From Allosediminivita pacifica (GTDB lineage Bacteria; Pseudomonadota; Alphaproteobacteria; Rhodobacterales; Rhodobacteraceae), in contig NZ_QBKN01000033.1 in assembly GCF_003054175.1 (NCBI RefSeq), forward strand, positions 1-46,123: a stretch of 46,123 nt of DNA. Reading direction: 5' to 3'. The position numbers and the translations under genes are program-made. Below are positions 1 through 9,419 of the stretch, in pieces (position 1 is the first letter of the stretch; every line of letters starts with the position of its first letter). Under the pieces are notes generated by a model, which made no database searches, was not told the origin of the DNA, and was given only the letters and a program-made list of their open reading frames with translations.

Positions 1-1
1 C

Positions 2-91
2 GCAACCCGATACGACAAGACCGCAGAGAGCTTCCTGGGCTTCGTCGACATCACGTCGATCCGCCTCTGGCTACGCCATTTGTCAACATGA
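2..91 (+). mobile_element. C-terminal fragment of IS5-type transposase
   Basis: The first 29 complete codons, ending in TGA at 89-91, read like the C-terminus of an IS5/IS427-group DDE transposase: an ATRYDKTA segment, then GFVDITSIRLWLRHLST. The rest lies left of the window, so it is unclear whether the element is intact. The DNA to about 316 holds no recognisable gene and may include the element's end and the truncated gene's upstream region. The family call rests on a short C-terminal pattern from memory. An insertion sequence here would suit the broken genes that follow. Confidence 0.6.
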
Positions 92-316
92 CCTAGTGCG
101 GGAAAACCGCACGCGCCATGGTGCCGGAAACGCCAACACTCCACCAGGGATAAGCCCCGGACCCAAATTGCGCCTCTTGCGATTTTCCTTCGCCCCAGCA
201 TCCCCAGAAAGGCCATTGCCGGGGCAGCACCATCAATCGGAACCTGTCAACAAACACTGACATGCGCCGGTCGTCATATGTTGCGCGGATCTGACAACTC
301 CCTTAATTCTGCGAGT

Positions 317-546
317 ATGAAAGAGTCCGGCGCCCCCATCCGTCCTTTCCCCGCATCAGGCGGAGATTGCGCGGCCATTCTCGAGGCCATCGACTGGGAC
401 GCCCACCCCCTGGGCGAGCCCGCAAACTGGCCGGTCGAGCTCAAGACCGTCGTGCGCACCTGCCTGACCTCAAAGTTCGCCAGCATGGTGCATTGGGACG
501 ACGCGCTCTTCACCTTCTACAACGATGCCTACGCGACGGCGATGGT
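317..546 (+). pseudogene. 5' fragment of PAS-type sensor protein gene
   Basis: About 75 residues resemble the N-terminus of PAS-containing sensor kinases or adenylate/diguanylate cyclases. The visible signs are DWDAHPLGEPANWP, a run resembling the usual 'TPLGPPESWP', followed by VHWDDALFTFYNDAY, like the PAS-type 'WGPELTLLYNDAY'. After FYNDAYATAM the frame leaves the family and soon stops at 616, while a carrier sequence begins in another frame. The start is uncertain (317, or 278 in frame); neither has a good ribosome-binding site. All kinase or cyclase domains are missing, so no function is expected. Confidence 0.55.
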
Positions 547-1791
547 GGCTTCTCCCTCGGCGGAGCCGTTGATTTTCTCTTCTCGATCTTCGTCGCCATC
601 CCCCGCGGCCTCATAGACGCGGCCCCCTACCTCTTCATTGTCTTTATCGCCGGCGGGCTCTTCCACGTCATGACCAAGTCCCGCGCGATGGAGAACTCCA
701 TCGGCACCATGGTCAAGCACGTGGGCATCGAGCGGCGTGGCCTCATTATCTGGCTCGGCACCTTCCTTTACGGGCTCTTCGGCATGGCAGTCGGCTTCGA
801 GAATAATATCGCGCTCGTCCCCGTAGCGATGATCATCTCCGCCACCCTCGGCTACGGCAACGTCGTGGGGGTCTGCATGGCCGTGGGCGGGATCGGCGTC
901 GGCTTCGCCCTCTCGCCGATCAATCCCTATACGGTCGGCGTCTCGCAAACCATTGCCGAGCTGCCGCTCTTCTCGGGCGCATGGCTGCGGACCCTGCTCT
1001 GCCTTGCCGCCCTCTCGCTGCTGGCGCTCTACATCACGCTCTATGTAACCCGGCTTGACGATGCCAAGCCCGAGGCCAACGAGACAGACACAGGCGCCGG
1101 CCTCGATGGCAACCTCTCCGAGTACACGATGGGCAAAGGCGACAAGACCATCATCGGCGCCTTCGCGCTCGGCATCGTCGTGATTGCTGTCTGCTCCTAC
1201 CTCGCCGGAACGGGCACGCTCGGGCGGCCTTGGTACATCAACGAGATCGCAGCAGTCTTCCTGGTCATCTCGGTTGTCGCGGCCGTGGCCTCGGGCATGG
1301 GCGCCAACGAGTACGTCGCAAACATGGTCGAGGGAGCTTCGAAAGTCACCGGCGGCGCACTGGTCATCGGCCTCGCGGCCTCGATCAAGATCATGCTCGA
1401 GGACGGTGGCATCATCGATACGATCATCCACGGTCTAAATGCCACAGCCCAGAACGTGAGCCTCGTGCTGCTGGCCCCCATGATGAGCATCATCCAGGGC
1501 ATCATCAACTTCTTCGTGCCCTCGGGCTCGGGGCAAGCCCTGGTGACCATGCCAATCCTCGTCCCTCTCGCAGACCTCACAGGCATGTCGCGCCAGCTCA
1601 TGATCCTCGCCTTTCAGACCGGCGACGGGCTGACAAACCTGATCGTCCCCACCTCCGGCGGCACGCTCGCCATGCTGGCCCTGGGGGGCGTGAGCTACCC
1701 CAAGTGGATCAAGGTTTTCATGCCCTTCATGATCATCGTCTACGTGCTCTGCTGGGCCGTCCTGATCCTCGCTCACTACATCGGCTACTAG
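544..1791 (+). pseudogene. YfcC-family membrane carrier, N-terminus missing
   Basis: About 415 codons encode a polytopic membrane protein of the YfcC family (ion transporter superfamily, putative basic amino acid or C4-dicarboxylate carriers). Supporting segments are IPRGLIDAAPYLFIVFIAGG near the start, a GFALSPINPYTVG re-entrant-like segment, FFVPSGSGQALVTMPIL and GDGLTNLIVPTSGGT. Family members are about 470-500 aa, so roughly the first 60-90 residues, including the first membrane segment, are absent. No start codon with a ribosome-binding site precedes the homologous part, and the sensor fragment abuts it. It is most likely a non-functional remnant of a deletion. Confidence 0.7.
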
Positions 1792-2000
1792 TCGCGGCAG
1801 CACGCGGATCGGCAGCGCTCGTAGGCGGCGCCGCCGATCCCGACGAATGCTACCCGGTCCACACTCCGGCTCATTCCCACATCAGGAAAGTGACGTTTGC
1901 GAAGTGGACAACGAGAGTGGGGAAGCCCCTGTACGTCCGTCGCAAACGGGAGGGCGACACAACATTACTTCGCGACGCCGCTGCATCCGCCCCCGTCGCC

Positions 2001-2026
2001 GGGCCGTCCGCTCGCACGGACGGCCC
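2001..2026. terminator. bidirectional hairpin between convergent genes
   Basis: GGGCCGTCCG and CGGACGGCCC form a perfect 10-bp stem with a 6-nt loop. It sits between the end of the YfcC remnant (plus strand) and the end of the AtoE-type gene (minus strand). There is no clear T-run on either side, so termination is inferred from position and stem strength. Confidence 0.5.
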
Positions 2027-2060
2027 CAGGGGATATCAACACCCGCACGGATCGCGCAGG

Positions 2061-3368
2061 CTACAGGAAGGTCAGGCCGAGAGAGATGATGACACCGCTC
2101 ACGACCAGATGAAGGGTGCAGAACCCCATGATGTCCTTGGCCTTCAGCCCGGCGATACCGAGGATCGGCAGTGCCCAGAAGGGTTGAATCATGTTTGTCC
2201 AGGCATCGCCCCAGGCCACCGACATTGCCGCACGCGCGGGGTCGACGCCAAGTTCGGCGGCGGCCGGCAGGATCACCGGGGCCTGAACGGCCCACTGCCC
2301 GCCCCCGGACGGTACGAAGAAGTTCACGACGCCCGCGCTCAGGAAGGACCAGAACGGCAGGCTCGTCTCGGAGGCGAAGGAAACCATGCCGGACGAGATC
2401 GATCCGGCCAGTCCAGAGTCCACCATGATCGCCATGATCCCGGCGTAGAAGGGAAACTGGATGACGATGCCGGCGCCGCCCTTGATGCCCTCGTTCAGGC
2501 TGGCCAGCAGGTTGCGCGGCGTCCCGTGCAGAAGGATGGCGACAAACAGGAACAGGAAGTTGACGATGTTGAGCGTCAGCGCACCGCCAGAGACGAAGTA
2601 GTCGAAGAGGAAGGCCAGCCCCGAGAGGCCGATCAGCCAGGTCAGGATCCGGCTGCCCTCCATCCGCTCTGCGGGGGTGTCCCCCTTGGCAACGGGCGGT
2701 TCGGCCTCTTCCAGCTGCTTCGGATCGACATAGACGCTTTCATCGGGCGTCGGCAGCATTGCGCGGTTGAGCAGCGGCACGGCCACGAAAAGACACAGCA
2801 CGATGGCAAGGTTGAAGCCCGAGAAGATCGTCTCGCCCGTGCCGATGATGCCGATCATGTCCTGGAACGGGTGCCCCTCGGTCGCGACGGCCAGTGGCAC
2901 GGAGCCTGCCAGCCCGCCGTGCCAGACGATGAAGCCGGAATAGGCCGAGGCGACCAGCAGCCGGTAGTCGACCTTCACCTTGCGCGCGACTTCCTTGGCG
3001 AAGAGCGCGCCGACGACCAGACCGAAGCCCCAGTTGAGCCAGCTTGCCGCCAGCCCGACGTAGCTGACCAGCATGATCGCCGCGGCCGGCGAACTGGCAA
3101 GACCGGCCAGTTTCTGCAACCCGCTCTTCACCAGCGGCGTCGAGGCCATCATGAAGCCCGTGACCAGCACCAGCAGCATCTGCATGGAAAAGGCGAGCAG
3201 CCCCCAGAAACCGCTGCCCCACATCTCGACCACGGCGAGGGGCGTCTGGCCCTCGATCGCCATGGCGGCGATCATGACGATCAGGGTCAGGATGACGACG
3301 AAGATATAGGGGTCGGGCAACCAGCGCTCGAAGAGGCGCACGAGTGGGCGCGACACGGCATTCAGCAT
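2061..3368 (-). CDS. AtoE-type short-chain fatty acid transporter
   Basis: The 435-aa polytopic membrane protein matches the AtoE/TIGR00366 short-chain fatty acid carrier family in length and features. Visible landmarks are FERWLPDPYIFVVILT at the start, ASWLNWGFGLVVGALFA, FIVWHGGLAGSVPL, NFFVPSGGGQWAVQAP and AWGDAWTNMIQPFWALP. Such proteins are thought to import acetoacetate, butyrate or similar acids across the inner membrane. The start at 3368 is chosen because GGAGGAG lies just upstream; the longer reading frame begins before this site. No acid-CoA transferase genes are beside it. The substrate is not defined by the sequence. Confidence 0.85.
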   Translation of the reverse strand: MLNAVSRPLVRLFERWLPDPYIFVVILTLIVMIAAMAIEGQTPLAVVEMWGSGFWGLLAFSMQMLLVLVTGFMMASTPLVKSGLQKLAGLASSPAAAIMLVSYVGLAASWLNWGFGLVVGALFAKEVARKVKVDYRLLVASAYSGFIVWHGGLAGSVPLAVATEGHPFQDMIGIIGTGETIFSGFNLAIVLCLFVAVPLLNRAMLPTPDESVYVDPKQLEEAEPPVAKGDTPAERMEGSRILTWLIGLSGLAFLFDYFVSGGALTLNIVNFLFLFVAILLHGTPRNLLASLNEGIKGGAGIVIQFPFYAGIMAIMVDSGLAGSISSGMVSFASETSLPFWSFLSAGVVNFFVPSGGGQWAVQAPVILPAAAELGVDPARAAMSVAWGDAWTNMIQPFWALPILGIAGLKAKDIMGFCTLHLVVSGVIISLGLTFL

Positions 3369-3630
3369 GGGTCTCCTCCAATCCGGTGAACACGGGGCCG
3401 CCGTGCGGCCTCCTCCTGGTAGACGAACTGTGTCTCGAACCACCGGTGGCAAGGAATCGGCGTTCGACGGGATCGCGATACCGACAAGCCGGCAATGCCG
3501 ACTTCCAGAAGATCCTTCTTGGCGATTGTCTGGCCTCCGAGTTGCATCTCGTCAGGCGGCCAAACTGCTCATTTCCGAGGTAGCATCGACAGGCGCGGGA
3601 CATGGGGCCGCCGGTGCGGGACTTCCTATC

Positions 3631-4491
3631 TCAGGCCGAATGCGCCCAGTCCCAGTAAAGCTCGCGAACCTTCCGGGTGATCGGTCCGATCTGGTAGCTG
3701 CGGTCCTCGAACCCGGTCACGGGGGTGACCTTGTTGAGGTTGCCCGAGAGGAACACCTCGTCCGCCTGCTCGAAGTCCTCGAAGGTCAGCACCGTCTCCT
3801 GCACCTCGTAGCCGTCGGCGCGCAGGTTCTCGATATGCCGGGCCCGGGTGATGCCCGCCAGGAAAGTCCCGTTCGCCACGGGCGTGAAGACCACCCCGTC
3901 GCGCACCATGAAGGCATTGGCGCTGGCGCTCTCGGCCACGTTGCCCAGGGCGTCGGCCACGAGGGCATTGCCGAAGCCGCGAGCGCGGGCCTCGGCCAAC
4001 ATGCGGGCGTTGTTCGGGTAGAGGCACCCCGCCTTGGCGTTGACCACGGCATCCTCCAGCACAGGCCGGCGGAAACGGGTCCGGCCGAGGGTGGTCGAGG
4101 CGTCGTCGGGGGGCATGGGCATCTCCTCGAGGCAGATGGCAAAACCCGTCTCATCGCCGGTGGGCACGATCGAGGTCTCGTCCCCGTGGATGCCCCAGTA
4201 CATGGGGCGGATATAGATCGGCGCCTCGGCGGGGTAGGCCTTGAGCCCCTCGCGGACGATCTCCATCATTTCAGCCACCCCGACGGTGGGATTGAGCATC
4301 AGCGCCTTGGCGGAGCGGTTCACGCGGGCGCAGTGGGCTTCGAGGTCTGGGATGAGGCCGTTCACGTGCCGGGCGCCGTCAAAAACGGTGGTGCCCAGCC
4401 AGGCGCCGTGATCGGAGGCGCGGATCGTCGTGACCTCGCCCTCGTGCCATTTGCCGTCGAAATAGGTGCGGATATTCGTGCCCGTGGCCAT
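3631..4491 (-). CDS. class IV aminotransferase, branched-chain type
   Basis: The 286-aa protein belongs to PLP fold-type IV aminotransferases (IlvE-like). It shows YFDGKWHEGE at the N-terminus, SDHGAWLGTTVFDGAR, the probable PLP-lysine region VVNAKAGCLYPNN, a GNVAESASANAF phosphate-binding segment and FLSGNLNKVTPV near the C-terminus. Such enzymes transaminate branched-chain amino acids or related primary amines using 2-oxoglutarate. It is slightly shorter than classical IlvE (about 300 aa), so an amine- or D-amino-acid-active paralog is possible. The start at 4491 has AAGGAGA upstream. It stands alone and transcribes toward the AtoE-type gene. Confidence 0.8.
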   Translation of the reverse strand: MATGTNIRTYFDGKWHEGEVTTIRASDHGAWLGTTVFDGARHVNGLIPDLEAHCARVNRSAKALMLNPTVGVAEMMEIVREGLKAYPAEAPIYIRPMYWGIHGDETSIVPTGDETGFAICLEEMPMPPDDASTTLGRTRFRRPVLEDAVVNAKAGCLYPNNARMLAEARARGFGNALVADALGNVAESASANAFMVRDGVVFTPVANGTFLAGITRARHIENLRADGYEVQETVLTFEDFEQADEVFLSGNLNKVTPVTGFEDRSYQIGPITRKVRELYWDWAHSA

Positions 4492-4936
4492 GCCTGTCTC
4501 CTTGCTGCGGGCGCAGGGTATGGGCCGGGGGAGGGAAGGTCCAGACGAGGGGCCGGGATGCGCCGGGGTGCCGGGCCGAGGTGCCGTTTCAGAGAGCATC
4601 CCGAGGGTGTCTCGGGCCGGGACACCCTCGCGCCCACGCAATTTCAATGGGTTAAAGAGACGGATTCACCATTTCTTAGGTTTGTCCCCGGGACACCGCA
4701 GCAAACAAGCTGCGCCGACCACCCCCGGAAAGGCCGCTCGATACGGGCTGCCCACGAGGATCAGCCGCGACGTCACCGCCGGAAGGAGGGCGGGCCGCGT
4801 CGCCGCGGCGCGCGCAACAGCTCCGCCACCGAGCTGCCCTTCCCGACACCGGCTGCGAATGTCCGAAGCGGCCAGAGCGGCATTCAAGCCTGCACGCGTC
4901 AGACCCCGAGCCGGTCTGGCGGCTGCGCGCGGGGTG
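4492..4936. other. 445-bp intergenic stretch, no gene seen
   Basis: This lies between the start of the class IV aminotransferase and the end of the PatB-type gene, both on the minus strand. It must hold the aminotransferase leader and probably its promoter. The overlapping reading frames here are arginine-, alanine- and proline-rich and look like nothing known. A locally AT-richer part (about 4635-4685) is the likeliest promoter zone, but no convincing -35/-10 pair was found. Confidence 0.4.
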
Positions 4937-6115
4937 CTATTGCAGGTCGGCGAAAGCCTCGTGAAGGCGGCGACCGGCTTCCTCGACGCGGGCACGGGGC
5001 GTGGCGAAGTTGAAGCGCAGGTAGCTTTCGCCGCCCTGGCCGAAGGTGCCGCCGTGGTTCACGGCGATCCTGGCCTCCTGCTCGACCCGGCGGGTGAACT
5101 CGGCCTGCTCCATCCCCGTCCCCGAGAAGTCGACCCAGGCGAGGTAGGTGCTTTCCATGGGCATGGAGATCACGCCGGGGATGGCGTTCACCATCTCGTC
5201 GAAGATCTGCCGGTTGCCGTCGAGGTAGGCGGTCAGCTCGTCTACCCAGGCGGCGCCCTCGGGGCTGTAGCCCGCCGTCACCATGTGCAGCCCGAAGCTG
5301 TTGGGCGACATGCCCAGCGCGCCCATGCGTTTGGCAAAGCGGGCGCGCAGGGCCGCGTCGGGTATGATGACGTTGCCCGTATGGGCGCCGGCGATGTTGA
5401 AGGTCTTGGTGCAGGCGGTCATCATGACCAGCCTGTCGGTCACGCCCGCGTCGAGCGTGGCCATGGGGATGTGCCTGTTGCCGGGCATGACGAGGTCGGC
5501 ATGGATCTCGTCCGAGACGAGGATCAGGTCGTGGCGCTTGGCGAAGTCGGCGACGCCGCGCAGCTCGGCCTCGGACCAGACGCGGCCGCCGGGATTGTGG
5601 GGCGAGCAGAGAACGACCATCTTCTCGCGGCCCGTCATCTGGGCGTCGTAGGCGTCGAAATCCATCCCGTAGCGGCCGTCGACGAGGCTCAGCGGGCATT
5701 CCACCACTTCGCGGCCCGCGGCTTCGATCACGCGGGCGAAGGCGTGGTAAACGGGGGTGAAGAGCACGACGCCGTCGCCGGGTTGCGTGAAGGTATCGAC
5801 GCACATGCCGGTGCCGTTGACGAGGCCATGGGTGGTGAAGATCCAGTCCTCCTCGACTTTCCAGCCGTGGCGGTTCTCCATCCACCAGAGGATGGAAGCG
5901 GTATAGGCCGAAGCGTCGCCGAAGTAGCCGTAGAGACCGTGGTCGGCCATGGCCTGCACGGCGGCCTGCACCACCTCGGGCGGGCGGAAATCCATGTCCG
6001 CCACCCACATGGCCAGCCCGTCCTCGGGGGAGACGCCGTAGATGGTCTCCATCATGTCCCATTTGGCGCTGTGGGTGCCCACGCGGTCGATGATCTCGTC
6101 GAAGCGGCTGGTCAT
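4937..6115 (-). CDS. MalY/PatB-type PLP-dependent C-S lyase
   Basis: The 392-aa fold-type I PLP enzyme belongs to the MalY/PatB group (cystathionine beta-lyase-like aminotransferases). Diagnostic segments are MWVADMDFRPPEVV near residue 35, CSPHNPGGRVW, SDEIHADLVMPG and the PLP-lysine motif ACTKTFNIAG. The family cleaves C-S bonds of cystathionine or cysteine conjugates, giving pyruvate, ammonia and a thiol. In marine bacteria homologs may act on sulfur compounds, but the substrate here is not known. The start at 6115 has AAAGGAC upstream and is preferred over the longer frame. It is divergent from pdxJ across a short intergenic region. Confidence 0.85.
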   Translation of the reverse strand: MTSRFDEIIDRVGTHSAKWDMMETIYGVSPEDGLAMWVADMDFRPPEVVQAAVQAMADHGLYGYFGDASAYTASILWWMENRHGWKVEEDWIFTTHGLVNGTGMCVDTFTQPGDGVVLFTPVYHAFARVIEAAGREVVECPLSLVDGRYGMDFDAYDAQMTGREKMVVLCSPHNPGGRVWSEAELRGVADFAKRHDLILVSDEIHADLVMPGNRHIPMATLDAGVTDRLVMMTACTKTFNIAGAHTGNVIIPDAALRARFAKRMGALGMSPNSFGLHMVTAGYSPEGAAWVDELTAYLDGNRQIFDEMVNAIPGVISMPMESTYLAWVDFSGTGMEQAEFTRRVEQEARIAVNHGGTFGQGGESYLRFNFATPRARVEEAGRRLHEAFADLQ

Positions 6116-6252
6116 GTTCGTCCTTTCTGATCCCTGCGCGGACGCTACCGCGTGGCGCGGCAGGTGCAAGGGCACGGGCCCCGAGGGGCGCAAAACCGGT
6201 TTCCCCTGCCTGCGTTGCGGCTTAGGTTGCGGGCAACATCGCGAGGATCGCC

Positions 6253-7005
6253 ATGACAAGCCCTTCCGGACGCCAGCGACTTGGCGTCAACATCGACCAC
6301 GTCGCCACCCTGCGCAACGCCCGCGGCGGTGCCTATCCCGATCCGCTGCGCGCGGCCAAGCTGGCCGAGGAGGCGGGCTGCGACGGCATCACGGCGCACC
6401 TGCGCGAGGACCGGCGCCACATCCGCGACGCCGACATGGAGGCGCTGGCCGCCGAGCTTTCGGTGCCGCTGAACTTCGAGATGGCGGCGACGGCGGAAAT
6501 GCAGGCGCTGGCGCTGAAGCTGAAGCCGCATGCCGTCTGCATCGTCCCCGAGCGGCGCGAGGAGCGCACCACGGAGGGCGGGCTCGAGGTGGCGGGCGAC
6601 CAGACCAACCTCGCCGACTTCGCCGCGTCGCTGCGCGACGCGGGCTGCCGCGTTTCGCTTTTCGTCGCGCCCGACCCGAAGCAGATCGAGGCCGCGGCCC
6701 GCGTCGGCGCGGCGGTGGTCGAGCTGCACACCGGGGCCTACTGCGATTTCCACGCCGAGGGTGACTTTGCCGCGCGTGATGCCGAGTTCGAACGGCTCAA
6801 GGCGGCGGCGGCGCAGGCGCATGCGCTGGCGCTCGAGGTGCACGCGGGCCACGGACTGAATTACGACAACGTCACGCCCATCGCCGCCCTGCCCGAGGTC
6901 ATGGAGCTGAACATCGGGCATTTCCTCGTGGGTGAGGCGGTGTTCCTTGGCCTTGGCCCCGCCATCGCCGAAATGCGCCGCCTGATGGACGAGGCCCGCG
7001 CATGA
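6253..7005 (+). CDS. pdxJ: pyridoxine 5'-phosphate synthase PdxJ
   Basis: The 250-aa TIM-barrel enzyme condenses 3-amino-2-oxopropyl phosphate with 1-deoxyxylulose 5-phosphate to give pyridoxine 5'-phosphate, the last ring-forming step of DXP-dependent vitamin B6 synthesis. Family hallmarks are [18 protein letters not shown] at the N-terminus, [35 protein letters not shown] and [12 protein letters not shown]. Length is normal. GAGGAT precedes the start. It begins a long plus-strand run and overlaps the next gene by 4 bp (ATGA), so it is probably co-transcribed with the membrane protein gene and acpS. Confidence 0.97.
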   Translation: MTSPSGRQRLGVNIDHVATLRNARGGAYPDPLRAAKLAEEAGCDGITAHLREDRRHIRDADMEALAAELSVPLNFEMAATAEMQALALKLKPHAVCIVPERREERTTEGGLEVAGDQTNLADFAASLRDAGCRVSLFVAPDPKQIEAAARVGAAVVELHTGAYCDFHAEGDFAARDAEFERLKAAAAQAHALALEVHAGHGLNYDNVTPIAALPEVMELNIGHFLVGEAVFLGLGPAIAEMRRLMDEARA

Positions 7006-7421
7006 ACGTCAACTACGTCCGCTACGGCGCGCTCTACTTCGCGGCCATGGTGGTTCTTGCCGGTGTGTCGGTGATGATGACGCGCGTGCTCGGCTTTGGC
7101 TTTCCCTCCGGCGCGGCGAGCATCATCCCGCCCATGGCGGCCGCGCTTTTCGAGGGCCAGCAGGCCGGCCGCGCCGGCGCGCGCCCCTCGGGCCGCGCGC
7201 TCTGGGCCGTGGCATTCGCCATGACCGGCGTGGCGGTGCTGATCAACGGCGCCATCGCGGCGATCTTCCTCAGCATGGCGGAAACGCGGGCGCTCCTGTC
7301 GCAGGTGCCGCTGCGCTATTTCACCGGCATCGCGGCGCTGCTGATCGCGGCGGTGTTGCTGGTGAACCGGTTCTTCTTCGGCATCGGCTTGAAAAGCGGG
7401 CTGGCGAAGGGGACGAAATGA
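7002..7421 (+). CDS. small membrane protein, ABZJ_00895-like
   Basis: The 139-aa protein has about four hydrophobic segments (near residues 10-30, 40-48, 65-90 and 105-127) with short loops, and a [19 protein letters not shown] segment I associate with the uncharacterised ABZJ_00895 family. No catalytic residues are visible. It overlaps pdxJ and acpS by 4 bp on each side, so it belongs to the same operon. The function is unknown; the position only shows that it is made together with vitamin B6 and acyl-carrier enzymes. Confidence 0.8.
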   Translation: MNVNYVRYGALYFAAMVVLAGVSVMMTRVLGFGFPSGAASIIPPMAAALFEGQQAGRAGARPSGRALWAVAFAMTGVAVLINGAIAAIFLSMAETRALLSQVPLRYFTGIAALLIAAVLLVNRFFFGIGLKSGLAKGTK

Positions 7422-7834
7422 TCCTCGGCGTCGGCACGGATCTTGCCAACATCGACCGGATCGCGGGTACGCTGGAGCGTTTCGGCGACCGCTTCCGCAA
7501 CCGCGTCTTCACAGACATCGAGCAGGCCAAGGCCGAACGCCGCGCCGACACGCCGGGCACCTACGCCAAGCGCTGGGCCGCGAAGGAAGCCTGTTCCAAG
7601 GCACTGGGCACCGGGCTGCGCATGGGCATCGCCTGGAAGGACATGTCGGTGACCAACCTCGCCACCGGCCAGCCGGTGATGCACGTGACGGGCTGGGCCA
7701 GGGACCGGCTGGACGCCATGACGCCTGCCGGCCACGAGGCGATCATCCACGTCACGCTGACCGACGACCACCCCTGGGCGCAGGCCTTCGTGGTGATCGA
7801 GGCGCGCCCTCTCAGCGACGATACGCCAGCCTGA
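7418..7834 (+). CDS. acpS: holo-[acyl-carrier-protein] synthase AcpS
   Basis: The 138-aa 4'-phosphopantetheinyl transferase moves phosphopantetheine from CoA to a serine of acyl carrier protein, activating it for fatty acid synthesis. The two magnesium-binding motifs are present: [12 protein letters not shown] at residues 4-15 and [14 protein letters not shown] at about 50-63. Length is typical of the trimeric AcpS type. It starts inside the preceding membrane-protein gene (ATGA overlap) and is followed by a 71-bp gap with a promoter candidate for lepB. The link to lepB and rnc downstream is conserved in alphaproteobacteria. Confidence 0.96.
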   Translation: MILGVGTDLANIDRIAGTLERFGDRFRNRVFTDIEQAKAERRADTPGTYAKRWAAKEACSKALGTGLRMGIAWKDMSVTNLATGQPVMHVTGWARDRLDAMTPAGHEAIIHVTLTDDHPWAQAFVVIEARPLSDDTPA

Positions 7835-7850
7835 CAAGGGCGCAGTCGCC

Positions 7851-7879
7851 TTGACAGGCCTGCCGCGCCGCCGCATGTA
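7851..7879 (+). promoter_or_regulatory. sigma-70-type promoter candidate for lepB
   Basis: TTGACA at 7851-7856 is followed by a 17-bp spacer and CATGTA at 7874-7879, about 27 bp before the lepB start. The -35 box is perfect. The -10 box is weak, as is common in GC-rich alphaproteobacteria. It would let lepB-rnc and the genes behind them be transcribed apart from acpS. Confidence 0.5.
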
Positions 7880-7905
7880 GCCCGCAGCTAAAAAGGGGCA
7901 GGACC

Positions 7906-8742
7906 ATGGCGAGCGACACGAAAAAGGGCGGCGGCCTGTGGGAGACGATCAAGACCATCGTCTACGCGCTGCTGATTGCCGGGGTTTTCCGGACGCTCTT
8001 CTTCCAGCCCTTCTGGATCCCCTCGGGGTCGATGAAGGACACGCTGCTGATCGGCGACTTCCTTTTCGTGAACAAGATGGCCTATGGCTATTCCTACGCC
8101 TCCTGCCCCTCGATCATCATGCCGCGCTTCGGCATCAACATCGACGCGCAGGACATCTGCGGGATCTTCGACGGCGACAACACGCGGCTGTTCGGTTCCG
8201 AGCCCGAGCGCGGCGACGTGGCCGTGTTCCGCCATCCCTCGACCGGGCGGGATTTCATCAAGCGGGTGATCGGCCTGCCCGGTGACACCGTCCAAGTGCG
8301 CAACGGGCTGCTCTACATCAACGGCGAGCCGGTGCAGGTCGAGGAAGAAGGCACCTTCGACGAGGTCGCCGCGCCGCAGGGCCCGCAGCAGCTGCGCCCG
8401 CGCTGTGCCAACGGGCCGGTCGGTCCGGGAGGCACCTGCACCAAGGAGAAATTCGTCGAGACCCTGCCCAACGGGGTGGAGCATTCGATCCTGAACATCA
8501 CCAACCAGGGCTCGGACAACACCGCCGTCTATCACGTGCCCGAGGGTCACTACTTCATGATGGGCGACAACCGCGACAACTCCTCGGACAGCCGCGTGCC
8601 GAACATCGCCGGCGGCGTCGGTTTCGTGCCGCTGGAGAACTTCGTCGGCAAGGCGAACCGGGTCATCTTCTCGTCCGCCGGACGGTCCATGCTGTTCTTC
8701 TGGACCTGGCGCGCCGACCGTTTCTTCGAGAAGATCGAGTGA
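7906..8742 (+). CDS. lepB: signal peptidase I LepB
   Basis: The 278-aa inner-membrane serine protease removes signal peptides from exported proteins. It has one N-terminal membrane segment (about 20-36), the catalytic serine in [13 protein letters not shown], the general-base lysine in [13 protein letters not shown] and the late box [12 protein letters not shown] cysteine-containing insertion (SYASCPSI to ICGIFDGDN, then about 60 residues between the catalytic boxes) is usual for rhodobacterial LepB. AAAGGGGCAGGACC precedes the start. The stop overlaps the GTG of rnc, so the two are translationally coupled. Confidence 0.96.
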   Translation: MASDTKKGGGLWETIKTIVYALLIAGVFRTLFFQPFWIPSGSMKDTLLIGDFLFVNKMAYGYSYASCPSIIMPRFGINIDAQDICGIFDGDNTRLFGSEPERGDVAVFRHPSTGRDFIKRVIGLPGDTVQVRNGLLYINGEPVQVEEEGTFDEVAAPQGPQQLRPRCANGPVGPGGTCTKEKFVETLPNGVEHSILNITNQGSDNTAVYHVPEGHYFMMGDNRDNSSDSRVPNIAGGVGFVPLENFVGKANRVIFSSAGRSMLFFWTWRADRFFEKIE

Positions 8743-9419
8743 GCCTGTCGGCCGACCTGCGCGCGCTTCAAGACCGGCTGGGCCACGAATTCGCCCGGCC
8801 CGAGCTGCTGCGCCGGGCGGTCACCCACAGTTCCATGTCCGGCCCGGGCCGCGAGGACAACCAGCGGCTGGAGTTCCTCGGCGACCGGGTGCTTGGCCTC
8901 GTGATGTCCGAGGCGCTTCTGCGCGCCGACGGCCAGGCCCGCGAGGGGCAGCTTGCGCCACGCTTCAACGCGCTGGTGCGCAAGGAAACCTGTGCCGACG
9001 TCGCGCGCGAGATCGACCTTGGCGCCGCGCTGAAACTGGGCCGGTCCGAGCAGCTTTCGGGCGGGCGCCGCAAGATGGCGCTGCTGGGCGACGCCATGGA
9101 GGCGGTGATCGCGGCGGTCTACGTGGACGGCGGGTTCGAGGCGGCGCAGGCGATGATCCTGCGGCTCTGGGGCAAGCGCATCGCCAGCGTGGAAGAGGAT
9201 TCCAAGGACGCCAAGACGGCGCTTCAGGAATGGGCGCAGGGCCGCGGGCTGCCGCCGCCCGCCTATGTCGAAACCGCGCGGTCGGGCCCGGATCACCAGC
9301 CGGTCTTCACCATCGAGGTGCGGCTCGAGACCGGCGAGACGGCTGAGGCCACCGCCGGATCCAAGCGCTCGGCCGAGCAGACCGCCGCGCAGACGCTGCT
9401 GCAGAAGCTGAACGCATGA
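8739..9419 (+). CDS. rnc: ribonuclease III Rnc
   Basis: The 226-aa double-strand-specific endoribonuclease processes rRNA precursors and structured mRNAs. The signature [14 protein letters not shown] lies at about 41-54, the second acidic pair in [17 protein letters not shown] (about 111-127), and a C-terminal dsRNA-binding domain runs from about 155 with [14 protein letters not shown]. The start is GTG overlapping the lepB stop. The order lepB-rnc-era is the classical one, except that an EamA transporter gene sits between rnc and era here. Confidence 0.97.
   Translation: MSLSADLRALQDRLGHEFARPELLRRAVTHSSMSGPGREDNQRLEFLGDRVLGLVMSEALLRADGQAREGQLAPRFNALVRKETCADVAREIDLGAALKLGRSEQLSGGRRKMALLGDAMEAVIAAVYVDGGFEAAQAMILRLWGKRIASVEEDSKDAKTALQEWAQGRGLPPPAYVETARSGPDHQPVFTIEVRLETGETAEATAGSKRSAEQTAAQTLLQKLNA

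Noticed and set aside
1230-3389. 719-codon plus-strand open frame across the YfcC remnant and the AtoE-type gene
   Set aside because: It crosses the end of one gene and the antisense of another; composition is a shadow of the well-recognised AtoE-type protein.
4466-6130. 554-codon plus-strand frame
   Set aside because: Antisense to the MalY/PatB-type gene, whose PLP motifs are clear.
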